This document shows, one piece after another, positions 46,126-55,078 of a stretch of 64,000 nt of DNA (position 1 is its first letter; each line of letters opens with the position of its first letter). The translations under genes and the position numbers were made by a program. This stretch comes from Staphylococcus petrasii (lineage in GTDB: Bacteria > Bacillota > Bacilli > Staphylococcales > Staphylococcaceae): positions 1 through 64,000 of the forward strand of contig NZ_PPRC01000013.1 of the NCBI RefSeq assembly GCF_002902565.1, given 5' to 3'. Under the pieces are notes generated by a model, which saw only the letters and a program-made list of their open reading frames with translations, did not search any database and was not told the origin of the DNA.

Positions 46126-47706
46126 TTAACTTATTAATTTTAATTTATAATTTGCGATTTCTTGGAGTGTGCCATCGTCTCGTTTAATAACGATATGATC
46201 TTTTGTAATTTCGTTTGGACTTTTTACACCGACTGCAGCTGCGATATTGAATAAGCCTTCATGTAAACTTGTTACATAGTTCGTTACACGATATTGTTTT
46301 TCATCAATAATTAATGCTTTTTCTTTTTTAGGGTCAGTCGTTGCTACACCAACAGGACATGTATTTAAGTGACATTGTTGACTCATAATACATCCTACGC
46401 TAATCATCATACCGCGTGCCACATTAACTAAGTCAGCACCTAAACCTAAAGCGATAGCAATTTTATCTGGTGTGATTAATTTACCTGAAGCAAAGATTTT
46501 CATCTTATCACGCACATGATAACGTTCTAACATTCCAGAAACGATAGGTAAAGCTGTGAATAAAGGTAAACCTACACCATCTTGAAGTTCTTGGAAAGTG
46601 GCCCCTGTACCACCTTCACCACCATCGATAGTAATAAAGCTTGGGTAAATATCCAGTTTCACCATAGTTTGTACTAATTTTTCAACTTCATCCACCTTGC
46701 TGACTACAATTTTAAAGCCAACTGGTTTTTGACTAATCCCGCGAATTTTATCTACAAATTTTAATAATTCCTCTGGTGAATTAATGAAATCGAAGCGGTT
46801 AGGTGAGTTAATTGTTTTATGTGGCTCTACGTTACGAATTTTAGCGATTTCTTCTGTCACTTTATTACCTTCCATGTGACCGCCACGTGTTTTAGCACCT
46901 TGAGCAAGTTTAAGTTCATAAGCTTTAATTTCTTTGTGTTGATTTAACTCTTTGAATAAATCTTCACTGAAGTTGCCGGCTTTATCACGTACGCCGAATA
47001 ATCCAGGCCCTATTTGGAAGATGATATCGCCGCCACCTTTAAGATGGAAATCTGATAAACCACCTTCGCCTGTATTCATCCAAGTCCCTGCACGTGCTAA
47101 CCCTTTTGATAAGGCTGTAATCGCATGTGAACCTAACGCACCGTAACTCATTGCCGATTGACCTACAAGACGTTTGATTCTAAATGGATGAGCAAGCTCT
47201 TCACCTAAGACAATTGCATTTTCATCAGATAAATAGAATGGATCGATTTCTTCTTTCTCACGATGTTCATCACGTTTAAATAATTTTTGGTTATCTACTT
47301 TATATAAAAACGTAGAAATCATTTGGCTATTATCTACTTGTAATTCTGTAGCTTGTAATGGGAACATCGTATTGCGTATGTAAAACCCTTCTTTATATTC
47401 TCTTAATGTCCCGAAACTTGCCATTCGTGAATTATATTTCCCTGATAATACGATGTCTGTATATTCTTGTCTTGAAAATGGCTTTCCTTCTGTATCGTTC
47501 GCAAATAAATACTGACGTAATTCTGGGCCGATTTTCTCAGCGAAATAACGTACTCGTCCTAAAACTGGGTAATTACGTAATACGCTGTGTTGAGTTTGTT
47601 TACGGTCTTTAAACAAGAAAATTAATGCAAGTACGAGTAAGCCAATGATAATGATAAAAATCATGACATTAACTATAAACTGCATCGTAGTAAGTAATTC
47701 ATTCAT
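46126..47706 (-). CDS. FMN-binding glutamate-synthase-like protein (YerD type)
   Basis: A 526-residue protein with an N-terminal membrane segment (FIVNVMIFIIIIGLLVLALIFLF) and a glutamate-synthase FMN/Fe-S domain. Fe-S cysteines are seen in CIMSQQCHLNTCPVG, and the FMN-domain loop is GEGGLSDFHLKGGGD. It lacks the glutaminase domain of true GltB. Relatives such as Bacillus YerD have no settled reaction; an oxidoreductase on membrane-delivered electrons is likely. AAAGGGG precedes the ATG. It lies beside metY but is separated from it by the palindromic element. Confidence 0.87.
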   Translation of the reverse strand: MNELLTTMQFIVNVMIFIIIIGLLVLALIFLFKDRKQTQHSVLRNYPVLGRVRYFAEKIGPELRQYLFANDTEGKPFSRQEYTDIVLSGKYNSRMASFGTLREYKEGFYIRNTMFPLQATELQVDNSQMISTFLYKVDNQKLFKRDEHREKEEIDPFYLSDENAIVLGEELAHPFRIKRLVGQSAMSYGALGSHAITALSKGLARAGTWMNTGEGGLSDFHLKGGGDIIFQIGPGLFGVRDKAGNFSEDLFKELNQHKEIKAYELKLAQGAKTRGGHMEGNKVTEEIAKIRNVEPHKTINSPNRFDFINSPEELLKFVDKIRGISQKPVGFKIVVSKVDEVEKLVQTMVKLDIYPSFITIDGGEGGTGATFQELQDGVGLPLFTALPIVSGMLERYHVRDKMKIFASGKLITPDKIAIALGLGADLVNVARGMMISVGCIMSQQCHLNTCPVGVATTDPKKEKALIIDEKQYRVTNYVTSLHEGLFNIAAAVGVKSPNEITKDHIVIKRDDGTLQEIANYKLKLIS

Positions 47707-47887
47707 TTATATTCATCCCCTTTAACCCTTTATACCCTCCATGATATAACAATTAATGTTTTTTACAATTAAAGATTTTAAATTTTTATAAAAAATCGAA
47801 AAATCAAATTTAATAAAAATCAATTGGTCTTGTGATAAGGTTATTTTAAAATAGTAAAGAATAAGTGTTGTAAGTTTGAGGTGACAC

Positions 47888-48661
47888 ATGGAGAAAGAAG
47901 TTATTAAATATGTAGTACCTAGAAATCGGTGGGGGAGTAATGAAATAGTTAAGAAGGATTTCCTACTTATTCCTATTTTTTTATTTTTTCAAATATTGAT
48001 GCCAATTATTATCGTGTTCGGTGTGTTAGGGGTAATGGCAATGATTACCCAAGATCCACCGCCATTATATTTTTATAATTTAACATTGAGCATTAGTTTC
48101 GTGGTTGCGCAATTTATAGTAATTGTAGCGTTTTTTGCCTTACATAAATTTTATATTGCCGATGTTGCACGACGCCAATTCCATTTCGCTAAGCAACATT
48201 TAAGTATGATTATTATCACAGGCATTATTGCTTTAATCGCTTATTATGGTGTTAATTGGGTTTCTTCGATGCTCCCAACACCTTTAGGCTACGACAAGAC
48301 GCAAGCACAAATTCGCTTGGAAGGATTGTTTAATCATCCTAGTTCCATCTTCTTTACTTTTATCACAATGGTTATTTTCCGACCATTAATAGAGGAACTC
48401 ATCTTTAGACATTTAATCATCCATGAATTAGGTAAACGTTTTAGTTTAACATTAATGATAGGGCTTAGCTTAGTTGTAGAAGTGTTGGCACATGTCTATG
48501 ACTTGATTTCTTGGCTAGAAATCTTCCCGTACATGATACTCTCACTCGGCGCTATTACCGTTTATATGAGAAGCGGTAAGAACTTAGCAGCGTCTTTCTT
48601 GTATCATAGCTCTGTACAATTAGTCATATTTATTATTACAATGATTGAGAGGTTTTTTTAA
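47888..48661 (+). CDS. CPBP-family intramembrane protein, first of two tandem paralogues
   Basis: A 257-residue membrane protein with about seven segments. The ABI/CPBP (CaaX-like) motif is RPLIEELIFRHLIIHELG, with the glutamate pair and arginine needed for catalysis, plus AHVYD in place of the second His motif. Related staphylococcal CPBP proteins include MroQ and LyrA/SpdC, which act in quorum sensing and surface display. GAGGTGAC precedes the ATG. The next gene, 57 bases downstream, is a paralogue, so this is a duplication. The target is unknown. Confidence 0.87.
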   Translation: MEKEVIKYVVPRNRWGSNEIVKKDFLLIPIFLFFQILMPIIIVFGVLGVMAMITQDPPPLYFYNLTLSISFVVAQFIVIVAFFALHKFYIADVARRQFHFAKQHLSMIIITGIIALIAYYGVNWVSSMLPTPLGYDKTQAQIRLEGLFNHPSSIFFTFITMVIFRPLIEELIFRHLIIHELGKRFSLTLMIGLSLVVEVLAHVYDLISWLEIFPYMILSLGAITVYMRSGKNLAASFLYHSSVQLVIFIITMIERFF

Positions 48662-48717
48662 TTTTTGAAAAGTAATATCACTTACTTTTCCAAGAATCAG
48701 AAGATAAGGAGAGACAT

Positions 48718-49530
48718 ATGACTTCGGAATATAATGATTCGCAACAGACAAATGAACAACCACCATTGAGGAATGAATTTGCTTCTAAGCGTGTAGTGAA
48801 AAGAGATTTCTGGCTTATTCCTGCTTATGTAGGATTTAATATGGTGTTAATTGTTATGTTGTTATCAATTACTATGAGAACGCTCACTTATTTTTTTGGG
48901 CCCATGCCTGAAAATGAATTTAAGCGTAGTTTATTGTCTTGGGGGCAAATTTACACCCTTATGGGCCAATGTTTAATACTGTTATTATTTTATTTAATGC
49001 ATAAAAAAACGATTATCCCCTTAGCTATTCAACGTTTTAAAGATTTAAAGAAACACATAGTCTTAATTATTGTAGTATTAGTAGCAATGTATGTATTACA
49101 GGGCATTTATGGCTGGTTTATTGAATTATTACCTGAGAAATATCAATTCGATGATACAGCTAATAATAAAGCCATTGAACAATTATTTACAGTTAAATGG
49201 ATATGGCCAATCTTATTTTTAGATATCGTAATTGTGACACCTATTGTCGAAGAATTACTATTTAGACATCTTATTATTCACGAATTAGGTAAGAAATTAA
49301 CATATATCGCAATGTATATCGTTTCTGTATTGATTTTTGCTGGCTTACACGTACTCGGCGTTGGCGCCTCATCACCATTTGAAATAGGACCATATTTAAT
49401 TATGGCTACTGGTTTTGTGGTTGCCTATCATTTTAGTGGACGAAATTTAGCAACAACTATAACGCTACATATGATAAATAATTTTGTATCATTTATAGCT
49501 ATTATTGTTCCTATTATCGCAGGTAAATAA
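48718..49530 (+). CDS. CPBP-family intramembrane protein, second tandem paralogue
   Basis: A 270-residue relative of the preceding gene, with the same RHLIIHELGK block after TPIVEELLF, and a clear second motif HVLGVG where the first copy has AHVYD. Both have a shared VKRDFWLIP / VKKDFLLIP lead into the first membrane segment. A strong ribosome site (AAGGAGAGAC) and a terminator after it mark the pair as an operon. The motif differences suggest the two are not interchangeable. Confidence 0.87.
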   Translation: MTSEYNDSQQTNEQPPLRNEFASKRVVKRDFWLIPAYVGFNMVLIVMLLSITMRTLTYFFGPMPENEFKRSLLSWGQIYTLMGQCLILLLFYLMHKKTIIPLAIQRFKDLKKHIVLIIVVLVAMYVLQGIYGWFIELLPEKYQFDDTANNKAIEQLFTVKWIWPILFLDIVIVTPIVEELLFRHLIIHELGKKLTYIAMYIVSVLIFAGLHVLGVGASSPFEIGPYLIMATGFVVAYHFSGRNLATTITLHMINNFVSFIAIIVPIIAGK

Positions 49531-49542
49531 TAGGGTATAAAG

Positions 49543-49597
49543 AAGTAAGACGTGATTCAGACGTTAATGTACTGAAATAAAACGTCTTACTTTTTTG
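49543..49597 (+). terminator. Terminator of the CPBP pair
   Basis: AAGTAAGACGT and ACGTCTTACTT flank a long loop and are followed by TTTT. Confidence 0.75.
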
Positions 49598-49704
49598 TTT
49601 TATAATTATGGTTTTCAATTAAGAAATAAATTTATTTCTATAAAAAATTAAATTTAAATACTCAATAAATAGTAGTAGGATAGGAATAAGGAGGTCAGAA
49701 ACCG

Positions 49705-50367
49705 ATGTTATTAGAAATTAAAAATCTGAGTTATAAAGCGTCTCACCGTACAATTTTAAATAATATTAATTTTCAAGTTGATAAAGGTGAAACGATTGCT
49801 ATAGTAGGCCCCTCAGGTAGTGGTAAAAGTACGTTTTTAAAACAAATCAACAATTTAATTAGCCCTACAAAAGGAGAGCTTTATTTTAAAGGGAAACCGT
49901 ATAGTGATTACAAGCCAGAAACATTACGTTCCCAAATTAGTTACCTAATGCAACAAAGTGAATTGTTTGGAGAAACGATTGAAGATAATATGGCATTCCC
50001 AGCAATGGCACATAACGATAAATTTGATAAAGAAAAAGCTAAAAAATTATTAGAAATGGTAAATTTAGGTGACTATTCATTAGATTCAAAAATTGAACAT
50101 TTGTCAGGTGGGGAACGTCAAAGAATTACGATTGCACGTCAATTGATGTATAAACCTGAAATGTTGTTACTTGATGAATCTACAAGTGCCTTAGACACCC
50201 ATAATAAATCAAAAATTGAAAAAATGATTTTCCAACTAGCTGATGAAGGTGTAGCTATTTTATGGATTACGCATAGTGATGATCAAAGTATGCGTCATTT
50301 TCAAAAGAGAATTACCATTACTGATGGTGAAATAACTAAAGAGGAGGACTTACAACATAATGAGTAA
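49705..50367 (+). CDS. ABC transporter ATPase (FetA/YbbL-like)
   Basis: A 220-residue ATP-binding subunit: Walker A GPSGSGKS at residues 35-42, Q-loop in YLMQQS, signature LSGGERQR and Walker B LLLDEST. It is followed, with an eight-base overlap, by the permease of the UPF0014 (FetB/YbbM) family, so the two form a transporter. E. coli FetAB exports iron and protects against peroxide; the same role is possible here but not shown. GAGGTC precedes the ATG. Confidence 0.88.
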   Translation: MLLEIKNLSYKASHRTILNNINFQVDKGETIAIVGPSGSGKSTFLKQINNLISPTKGELYFKGKPYSDYKPETLRSQISYLMQQSELFGETIEDNMAFPAMAHNDKFDKEKAKKLLEMVNLGDYSLDSKIEHLSGGERQRITIARQLMYKPEMLLLDESTSALDTHNKSKIEKMIFQLADEGVAILWITHSDDQSMRHFQKRITITDGEITKEEDLQHNE

Positions 50368-51148
50368 TACAGCCCTCTGTTTAACAGCCTTACTGTTATT
50401 AATTCCAATTATTATTTCTTACAAAGAAGGCTTACATATTATTAAAGATTTGGTAATTGCTTCTCTTCGTGCAGTTATCCAATTACTGATTTTAGGATTT
50501 GTACTGAATTATATCTTCAAAATTGATGAAGCATGGATATTAATATTAGCGGTATTAATTATTATTATTAATGCCTCTTGGAATACGATTAACCGTGCGT
50601 CACCAGTCATGCACCATGTATTTATTATTTCGTTCATAGCGATTTTTATAGGGACAGCGTTACCTTTAGCTGCCACAGTCTTAGCCGGAGCAATTGATTT
50701 CAAAGCGAATGAAGTCATTCCAATTGGTGGTATGTTAGCAAACAATGGTTTAATTGCGATTAACTTGGCATATCAAAATTTAGATCGTGCATTCGTAAAA
50801 GATATTGCAGATATTGAATCGAAACTGACACTTGCCGCTTCACCTAAGTTAGCTTCTAAGGATGCTATTAGAGAAAGTATCCGTATGGCGATTGTCCCAA
50901 CGATTGATTCAGTAAAAACATATGGTTTAGTTTCCATTCCAGGTATGATGACCGGATTAATCATCGGTGGTGTGCCACCTTTACAAGCGATTAAATTCCA
51001 ACTATTAGTCGTGTTCATTCATACTACCGCAACGATTATGTCTGCCTTAATTGCTACATATCTAAGCTATAATCAATTCTTTAATGCACGTCATCAACTT
51101 ATCGCACGTAATAACGATATCCAAGAAGATGACGAAGACGATAAATAA
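50360..51148 (+). CDS. ABC transporter permease, UPF0014 (FetB/YbbM-like)
   Basis: A 262-residue protein with about seven membrane segments. Family features include LRAVIQLLILGFVLNYIF, the central GGMLANNGLIAINLAY and the SIRMAIVPTIDSVKTYGLVSIPGMMTGLIIGG loop, with conserved prolines and glycines. It overlaps the ATPase gene by eight bases, so the two are coupled. The substrate is probably a metal ion, by analogy with FetB. A terminator shared with the convergent histidine kinase follows. Confidence 0.88.
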   Translation: MSNTALCLTALLLLIPIIISYKEGLHIIKDLVIASLRAVIQLLILGFVLNYIFKIDEAWILILAVLIIIINASWNTINRASPVMHHVFIISFIAIFIGTALPLAATVLAGAIDFKANEVIPIGGMLANNGLIAINLAYQNLDRAFVKDIADIESKLTLAASPKLASKDAIRESIRMAIVPTIDSVKTYGLVSIPGMMTGLIIGGVPPLQAIKFQLLVVFIHTTATIMSALIATYLSYNQFFNARHQLIARNNDIQEDDEDDK

Positions 51149-51162
51149 TTTTCTTGAAAATG

Positions 51163-51207
51163 AAAAGTCAGTTTCCGTTTGAAAATTTGAGCGGAAACTG
51201 ACTTTTT
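51163..51207. terminator. Bidirectional terminator between FetB-like and kinase genes
   Basis: AAAAGTCAGTTTCCG and CGGAAACTGACTTTTT form a strong stem with A and T flanks, between convergent genes. Confidence 0.9.
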
Positions 51208-51217
51208 GTATATATGA

Positions 51218-52699
51218 TTAAGATTTATCGACAAGTGAGATATGAAAGTGAACGCCTGTATCAGTAGGCAACACTTCAATACTTCCATCATGAAAGTGAA
51301 CAGCATCTTGAATAATAGACAATCCCATACTATGATGAGCATTATCTTTTTTAGAAGTATAAGACTGCTTAATAAGGTCATCAATATTTGATTGAGGCAA
51401 GCCTTGTCCATCATCAATATAGTCGATAATTAATATATTATTTTCTCTAGTAAAATGAATTGTGATATTTGGATGTTTATCATTATGTTCAATACTGTTA
51501 TTGATTAAATTAATGAGTAAACGTTCAAAATATAACTTATTACCGTAAAACTGTGACTCTTCTCCCAGATTAAATGATAAGGACAGCTGTTGATACCCAA
51601 TAATAGACGCGATGCGTTCCACCGTTGCTTTTATAGGGGAGTTCTCTTTGTCCTGTTTCATTTGTTGTGTTTCTAAATCAAACGATTGATTCAAGCTATC
51701 GATTAAGTCACTCATAAAAGTAGCTTTTTCAGAAATAAGTTGAACATAAGGCTGTGATGCTTCATCAGTTTGAATTAATTTCGAATAGCCATAAATTGTT
51801 GTGAGAGGCGATTTCAAATCATGAGAAATTTGATTTATCCATTTCGTCTTATAGTAATTAATCTGATTATGATAAAACTTATCTGATAACATTTGTTGAT
51901 TTAATTGAGTCAATGAGTGATCCAATTCTGGATACGTTTTACGTTTCTTTCTTTTTCGCTTGCGCTTCCGTTTTTGTTTTGACGTAGGCTGATACAACTT
52001 ACCTTCAGATAAATTACCAATCCAATCAATGTAATAAGCCAAAGGTTTTGTTAAACGCTTCGATATAAGGAAAGCAGTGATAGACACAAAGAAAATATTA
52101 ATGACTAAGAAAATAATTAAAATTTTAAAAAACGCTTTGTTCATATCGTGTCCAGACGTACTTAAATCTTTTGAAGCATCATATTCTCTGTAATTCAAAT
52201 TTTTAGAAAAAGTTAAGGTATTATTTGAAATATTATAATTATATTTATTGTAATCTTGAGTTGTAATACTTTCTAAAAGCTGAGAAGTACTAATGTTATT
52301 TGAATTTTTTATATTATCGTTATTATTGTGTTTATAAATATAGACTAGATAATTTTGACCATTGCTAGTTTTAATAGAATTAGCAGAGCGTATATCTGAG
52401 AGAATAAAAGGCTTTATACTATGCCCTTTAAGCGACTCAGGGTAGGTAATTTCACCTTGTTTATTTGTGAAATATAAATCAACATGATCTTGTTTGGCTA
52501 AGTTTTTTATTTTCTCATTTGGTTGATTGGTAATATTAAACATATCTAAATAATCCGTATCTAGTTCATTCATACTACCACTAAAATTAAATACAATATT
52601 TAAAAATATTGAAACTACAAAGACCATTGAAAAAATAAAGTTAATAATTAAAAAAATACTAATGTATTTTAAAAATTTTAAAGTGAATCGTTTATTCAT
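51218..52699 (-). CDS. Sensor histidine kinase with a poly-Lys/Arg linker
   Basis: About 493 residues. Two N-terminal membrane segments flank an extracellular sensor of about 150 residues; a HAMP-like region follows, then the H-box ISHDLKSPLTTIYGYSKL and the ATPase with NLINNSIEHN, DDGQGLP and MGLSII. Between HAMP and H-box is a run of KR repeats (KQKRKRKRKRKKRKTYPE), which is unusual. The ATG overlaps the end of the regulator by eight bases. It cannot be matched to any of the standard S. aureus systems. The signal is unknown. Confidence 0.88.
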   Translation of the reverse strand: MNKRFTLKFLKYISIFLIINFIFSMVFVVSIFLNIVFNFSGSMNELDTDYLDMFNITNQPNEKIKNLAKQDHVDLYFTNKQGEITYPESLKGHSIKPFILSDIRSANSIKTSNGQNYLVYIYKHNNNDNIKNSNNISTSQLLESITTQDYNKYNYNISNNTLTFSKNLNYREYDASKDLSTSGHDMNKAFFKILIIFLVINIFFVSITAFLISKRLTKPLAYYIDWIGNLSEGKLYQPTSKQKRKRKRKRKKRKTYPELDHSLTQLNQQMLSDKFYHNQINYYKTKWINQISHDLKSPLTTIYGYSKLIQTDEASQPYVQLISEKATFMSDLIDSLNQSFDLETQQMKQDKENSPIKATVERIASIIGYQQLSLSFNLGEESQFYGNKLYFERLLINLINNSIEHNDKHPNITIHFTRENNILIIDYIDDGQGLPQSNIDDLIKQSYTSKKDNAHHSMGLSIIQDAVHFHDGSIEVLPTDTGVHFHISLVDKS

Positions 52700-53369
52700 G
52701 ATGATCTTCCTTAAACATATAGCCTTTGCCACGTACGGTTTTAATCATTTTAGGTTCATTAGGGCATGCTTCGATTTTCTTGCGTAATGTACGTATGTGG
52801 ACCATTAATGTATTATCATCAACGCCTGTATCATAACCCCATACTTTTGTGTAAAGTTGATTCTTAGTCAGTACCTGATTTTTATTGTTGATGAGATAAG
52901 TTAATAATTGGTACTCACGATTAGTTAAATTAACTATTTCATTATTTACATACACTTCCATACTGTTGAAGTTAATTTTCAAATTTTGATATGTATAAAT
53001 AGGGTTAGACTTCTTATTTAAATGAAGTGACACTCTGTAATAAAGTTCCATTGGATCAAATGGCTTTTTAATATAATCAACGGCCCCATTTTCAAAGCCT
53101 TTATAAACATCAATATGAGTGGTTTTCGCTGTGACAACGATTACCGCAGTTTTAGATAAATCGATATATTTTAATAACTGATATCCATCTTCTGATTTTA
53201 AATTTAAGTCTAGAAGAATCACTTGATAATGTTTATTCAGTAATTCATTTTTAGCTTCCTCAATATTAAATACAGATTGTACTGTATCAATACCTTTAGT
53301 TGTTAATGATAATTTCATTAGTTCATTAATATCTTTATCGTCTTCGATAATAAGCACATTCTCATTCAT
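52692..53369 (-). CDS. OmpR/PhoB-type response regulator
   Basis: About 225 residues: receiver domain with the acidic pair EDDKD and phospho-Asp in VILLDLNLKSEDG, followed by a winged helix (VNLTNREYQLLTYLI, and the wing HIRTLRKKIE, KTVRGKGYMF). It is translated first and coupled to the kinase downstream. The start at 53369 has GAGGTG six bases before it; a longer reading to 53390 lacks this. Targets may include the divergent small membrane gene or the MFS gene beyond it, which is only inference from position. Confidence 0.9.
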   Translation of the reverse strand: MNENVLIIEDDKDINELMKLSLTTKGIDTVQSVFNIEEAKNELLNKHYQVILLDLNLKSEDGYQLLKYIDLSKTAVIVVTAKTTHIDVYKGFENGAVDYIKKPFDPMELYYRVSLHLNKKSNPIYTYQNLKINFNSMEVYVNNEIVNLTNREYQLLTYLINNKNQVLTKNQLYTKVWGYDTGVDDNTLMVHIRTLRKKIEACPNEPKMIKTVRGKGYMFKEDHHE

Positions 53370-53520
53370 TGCGAACACCTCATTATTCATCTTATAAAAC
53401 TTTTTAATATTTAACTATTGTTGCATTCATGATTTAAGGGAAATTTAAGATAACGATAAGAAGTAGTTAAGTACCATGATTTAGCATGAAGTTAAATCGA
53501 TGTAAAAGGGGTTTGTACAA

Positions 53521-53751
53521 ATGAAACGATTATCTTATATTATCGGATTTCTTATTACTGTACTTGGACTGTATAACATTTTACGTTTAGGCTTTAGCTT
53601 AGTAGAAAATCATTTTAATTTAAACTTTGGAATCGACATCTTACTCCATAACAATTATGTGATTTATGGCACTATGATTGTATTAATTGTATTGATGATT
53701 GCTGAAGCGGTTGTTGAGCAATATTTAGAAGATAGAAACGACTTATCTTAA
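53521..53751 (+). CDS. Small membrane protein of unknown function
   Basis: A 76-residue protein with two membrane helices (LSYIIGFLITVLGLYNILRLGF and VIYGTMIVLIVLMIAEAVV), separated by a polar loop, and an acidic tail. No family was recognised. It is divergent from the two-component genes across about 150 bases, so it could be their target. AAAGGGG lies before the ATG. A weak terminator hairpin follows. The coding assignment rests on ribosome site, composition and clear helices. Confidence 0.65.
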   Translation: MKRLSYIIGFLITVLGLYNILRLGFSLVENHFNLNFGIDILLHNNYVIYGTMIVLIVLMIAEAVVEQYLEDRNDLS

Positions 53752-53787
53752 TTTTTTGTACAAAAATAAAAATGAATATTATAATAA

Positions 53788-53829
53788 AACAGTTACTAAG
53801 CTTAAAAAATAGCGAGTAGCTGTTTTTTT
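53788..53829 (+). terminator. Terminator of the small membrane protein gene
   Basis: AACAGTTACT and AGTAGCTGTT pair with one mismatch around a 17-base loop, followed by TTTTTT. Confidence 0.65.
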
Positions 53830-53866
53830 ATGAAAAAATTTAATAGTTAGGAAAGGAGATTTCTGC

Positions 53867-55042
53867 ATGTCTATCATGCGTATAGCAACCTTTATCATTA
53901 GCGTCTTTATCGTCGGGATGGTTGAAATGATGGTCGCTGGGATTATGAATTTAATGAGCGATGATTTAGGCGTTTCAGAAGCTGTTGTTGGGCAACTCGT
54001 TACGCTTTACGCGCTGACATTTGCGATTTGTGGACCTATATTGGTTAAACTGACTAACCGTTTTGCGGCTCGCCCGGTGCTACTTTGGACTTTAGTGGTT
54101 TTTATTGCAGGGAATGTCATTATCGCAATTGCCCCGAATTTTACTATTTTAGTTATTGGACGAATTATTTCTTCTGCAGCTGCTTCATTAATTATCGTGA
54201 AAGTGCTTGCTTTAACTGCTATGCTAACCGCACCAAAGAACCGTGGGAAGATGATTGGTGTCGTTTATACAGGTTTTAGTGGCGCGAATGTCTTCGGTGT
54301 GCCGATTGGTACAATGATAGGTGACTGGATTGGTTGGCGCTTCACATTTGTCTTCATTATTTTAGTGAGCCTGATTGCTGGGTTACTGATGATTAAATAT
54401 TTACCTACTACTTCAGAACTCAATTATGCGAATCAACAATATAGTCATATCGACGAAAGTGGCCAGCAAACGTCTCATATTTTGAGACCTGCCGAAATCG
54501 TGAAATATCTAGCGATTACATTATTAATTTTAATCGCTAATTCCGTGACATTTGTCTATATTAATCCGCTTATTTTGGAAAATGGACACAACATGGGCTT
54601 CGTTTCATTAGCATTATTAGTTAACGGTGTCGCAGGTGTTGTAGGTACTTCAATGGGAGGCGTACTAGCAGATAAACTGACAAGTAAACGTTGGTTAATT
54701 ATTGCTTTCTCAGTCTTTATCGTCATGATGATTATTATTAACTTAATATTATCAACTACGCTTCTATTATTAGTAGGATTATTTATATGGAATATTGTTC
54801 AATGGAGTACGAACCCTGCAATTCAAAGTGGGATTATCGAACACGTAGAAGGTGACACAAGCCAAGTGATGAGTTGGAACATGTCATGCCTTAATGCCGG
54901 TATCGGTTTAGGTGGTATTATTGGTGGCTTAGTTGTTTCTAATATGTCAGTTGAAGCGGTCACACTCGTTAGTGCATTTATAGGACTAGTTGGTTTAATC
55001 ATAGTTCTTACTCTTAAAAATATTCATTACGCGAAAAATTAA
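53867..55042 (+). CDS. MFS transporter, DHA1 (drug:H+ antiporter) type
   Basis: A 391-residue major facilitator with twelve segments. The N-terminal VGMVEMMVAGIMNLMSDDLGVS and LTNRFAARPVLLW (the loop 2-3 motif, here LTNRFAARP) and the motif C-like TGFSGANVFGVPIG fit drug and sugar efflux proteins such as AraJ or YdhP. The substrate is unknown. AAAGGAGATTTCTGC precedes the ATG. It is convergent with the esterase gene, and the shared terminator overlaps the esterase stop codon. Confidence 0.85.
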   Translation: MSIMRIATFIISVFIVGMVEMMVAGIMNLMSDDLGVSEAVVGQLVTLYALTFAICGPILVKLTNRFAARPVLLWTLVVFIAGNVIIAIAPNFTILVIGRIISSAAASLIIVKVLALTAMLTAPKNRGKMIGVVYTGFSGANVFGVPIGTMIGDWIGWRFTFVFIILVSLIAGLLMIKYLPTTSELNYANQQYSHIDESGQQTSHILRPAEIVKYLAITLLILIANSVTFVYINPLILENGHNMGFVSLALLVNGVAGVVGTSMGGVLADKLTSKRWLIIAFSVFIVMMIIINLILSTTLLLLVGLFIWNIVQWSTNPAIQSGIIEHVEGDTSQVMSWNMSCLNAGIGLGGIIGGLVVSNMSVEAVTLVSAFIGLVGLIIVLTLKNIHYAKN

Positions 55043-55047
55043 AAACA

Positions 55048-55078
55048 AAGGCGTATCGCAACATTTGCGGTACGCCTT
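55048..55078. terminator. Terminator between the MFS and esterase genes
   Basis: AAGGCGTATCGC and GCGGTACGCCTT pair with one mismatch around seven bases. It overlaps the last codon of the esterase gene on the minus strand. Confidence 0.8.
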
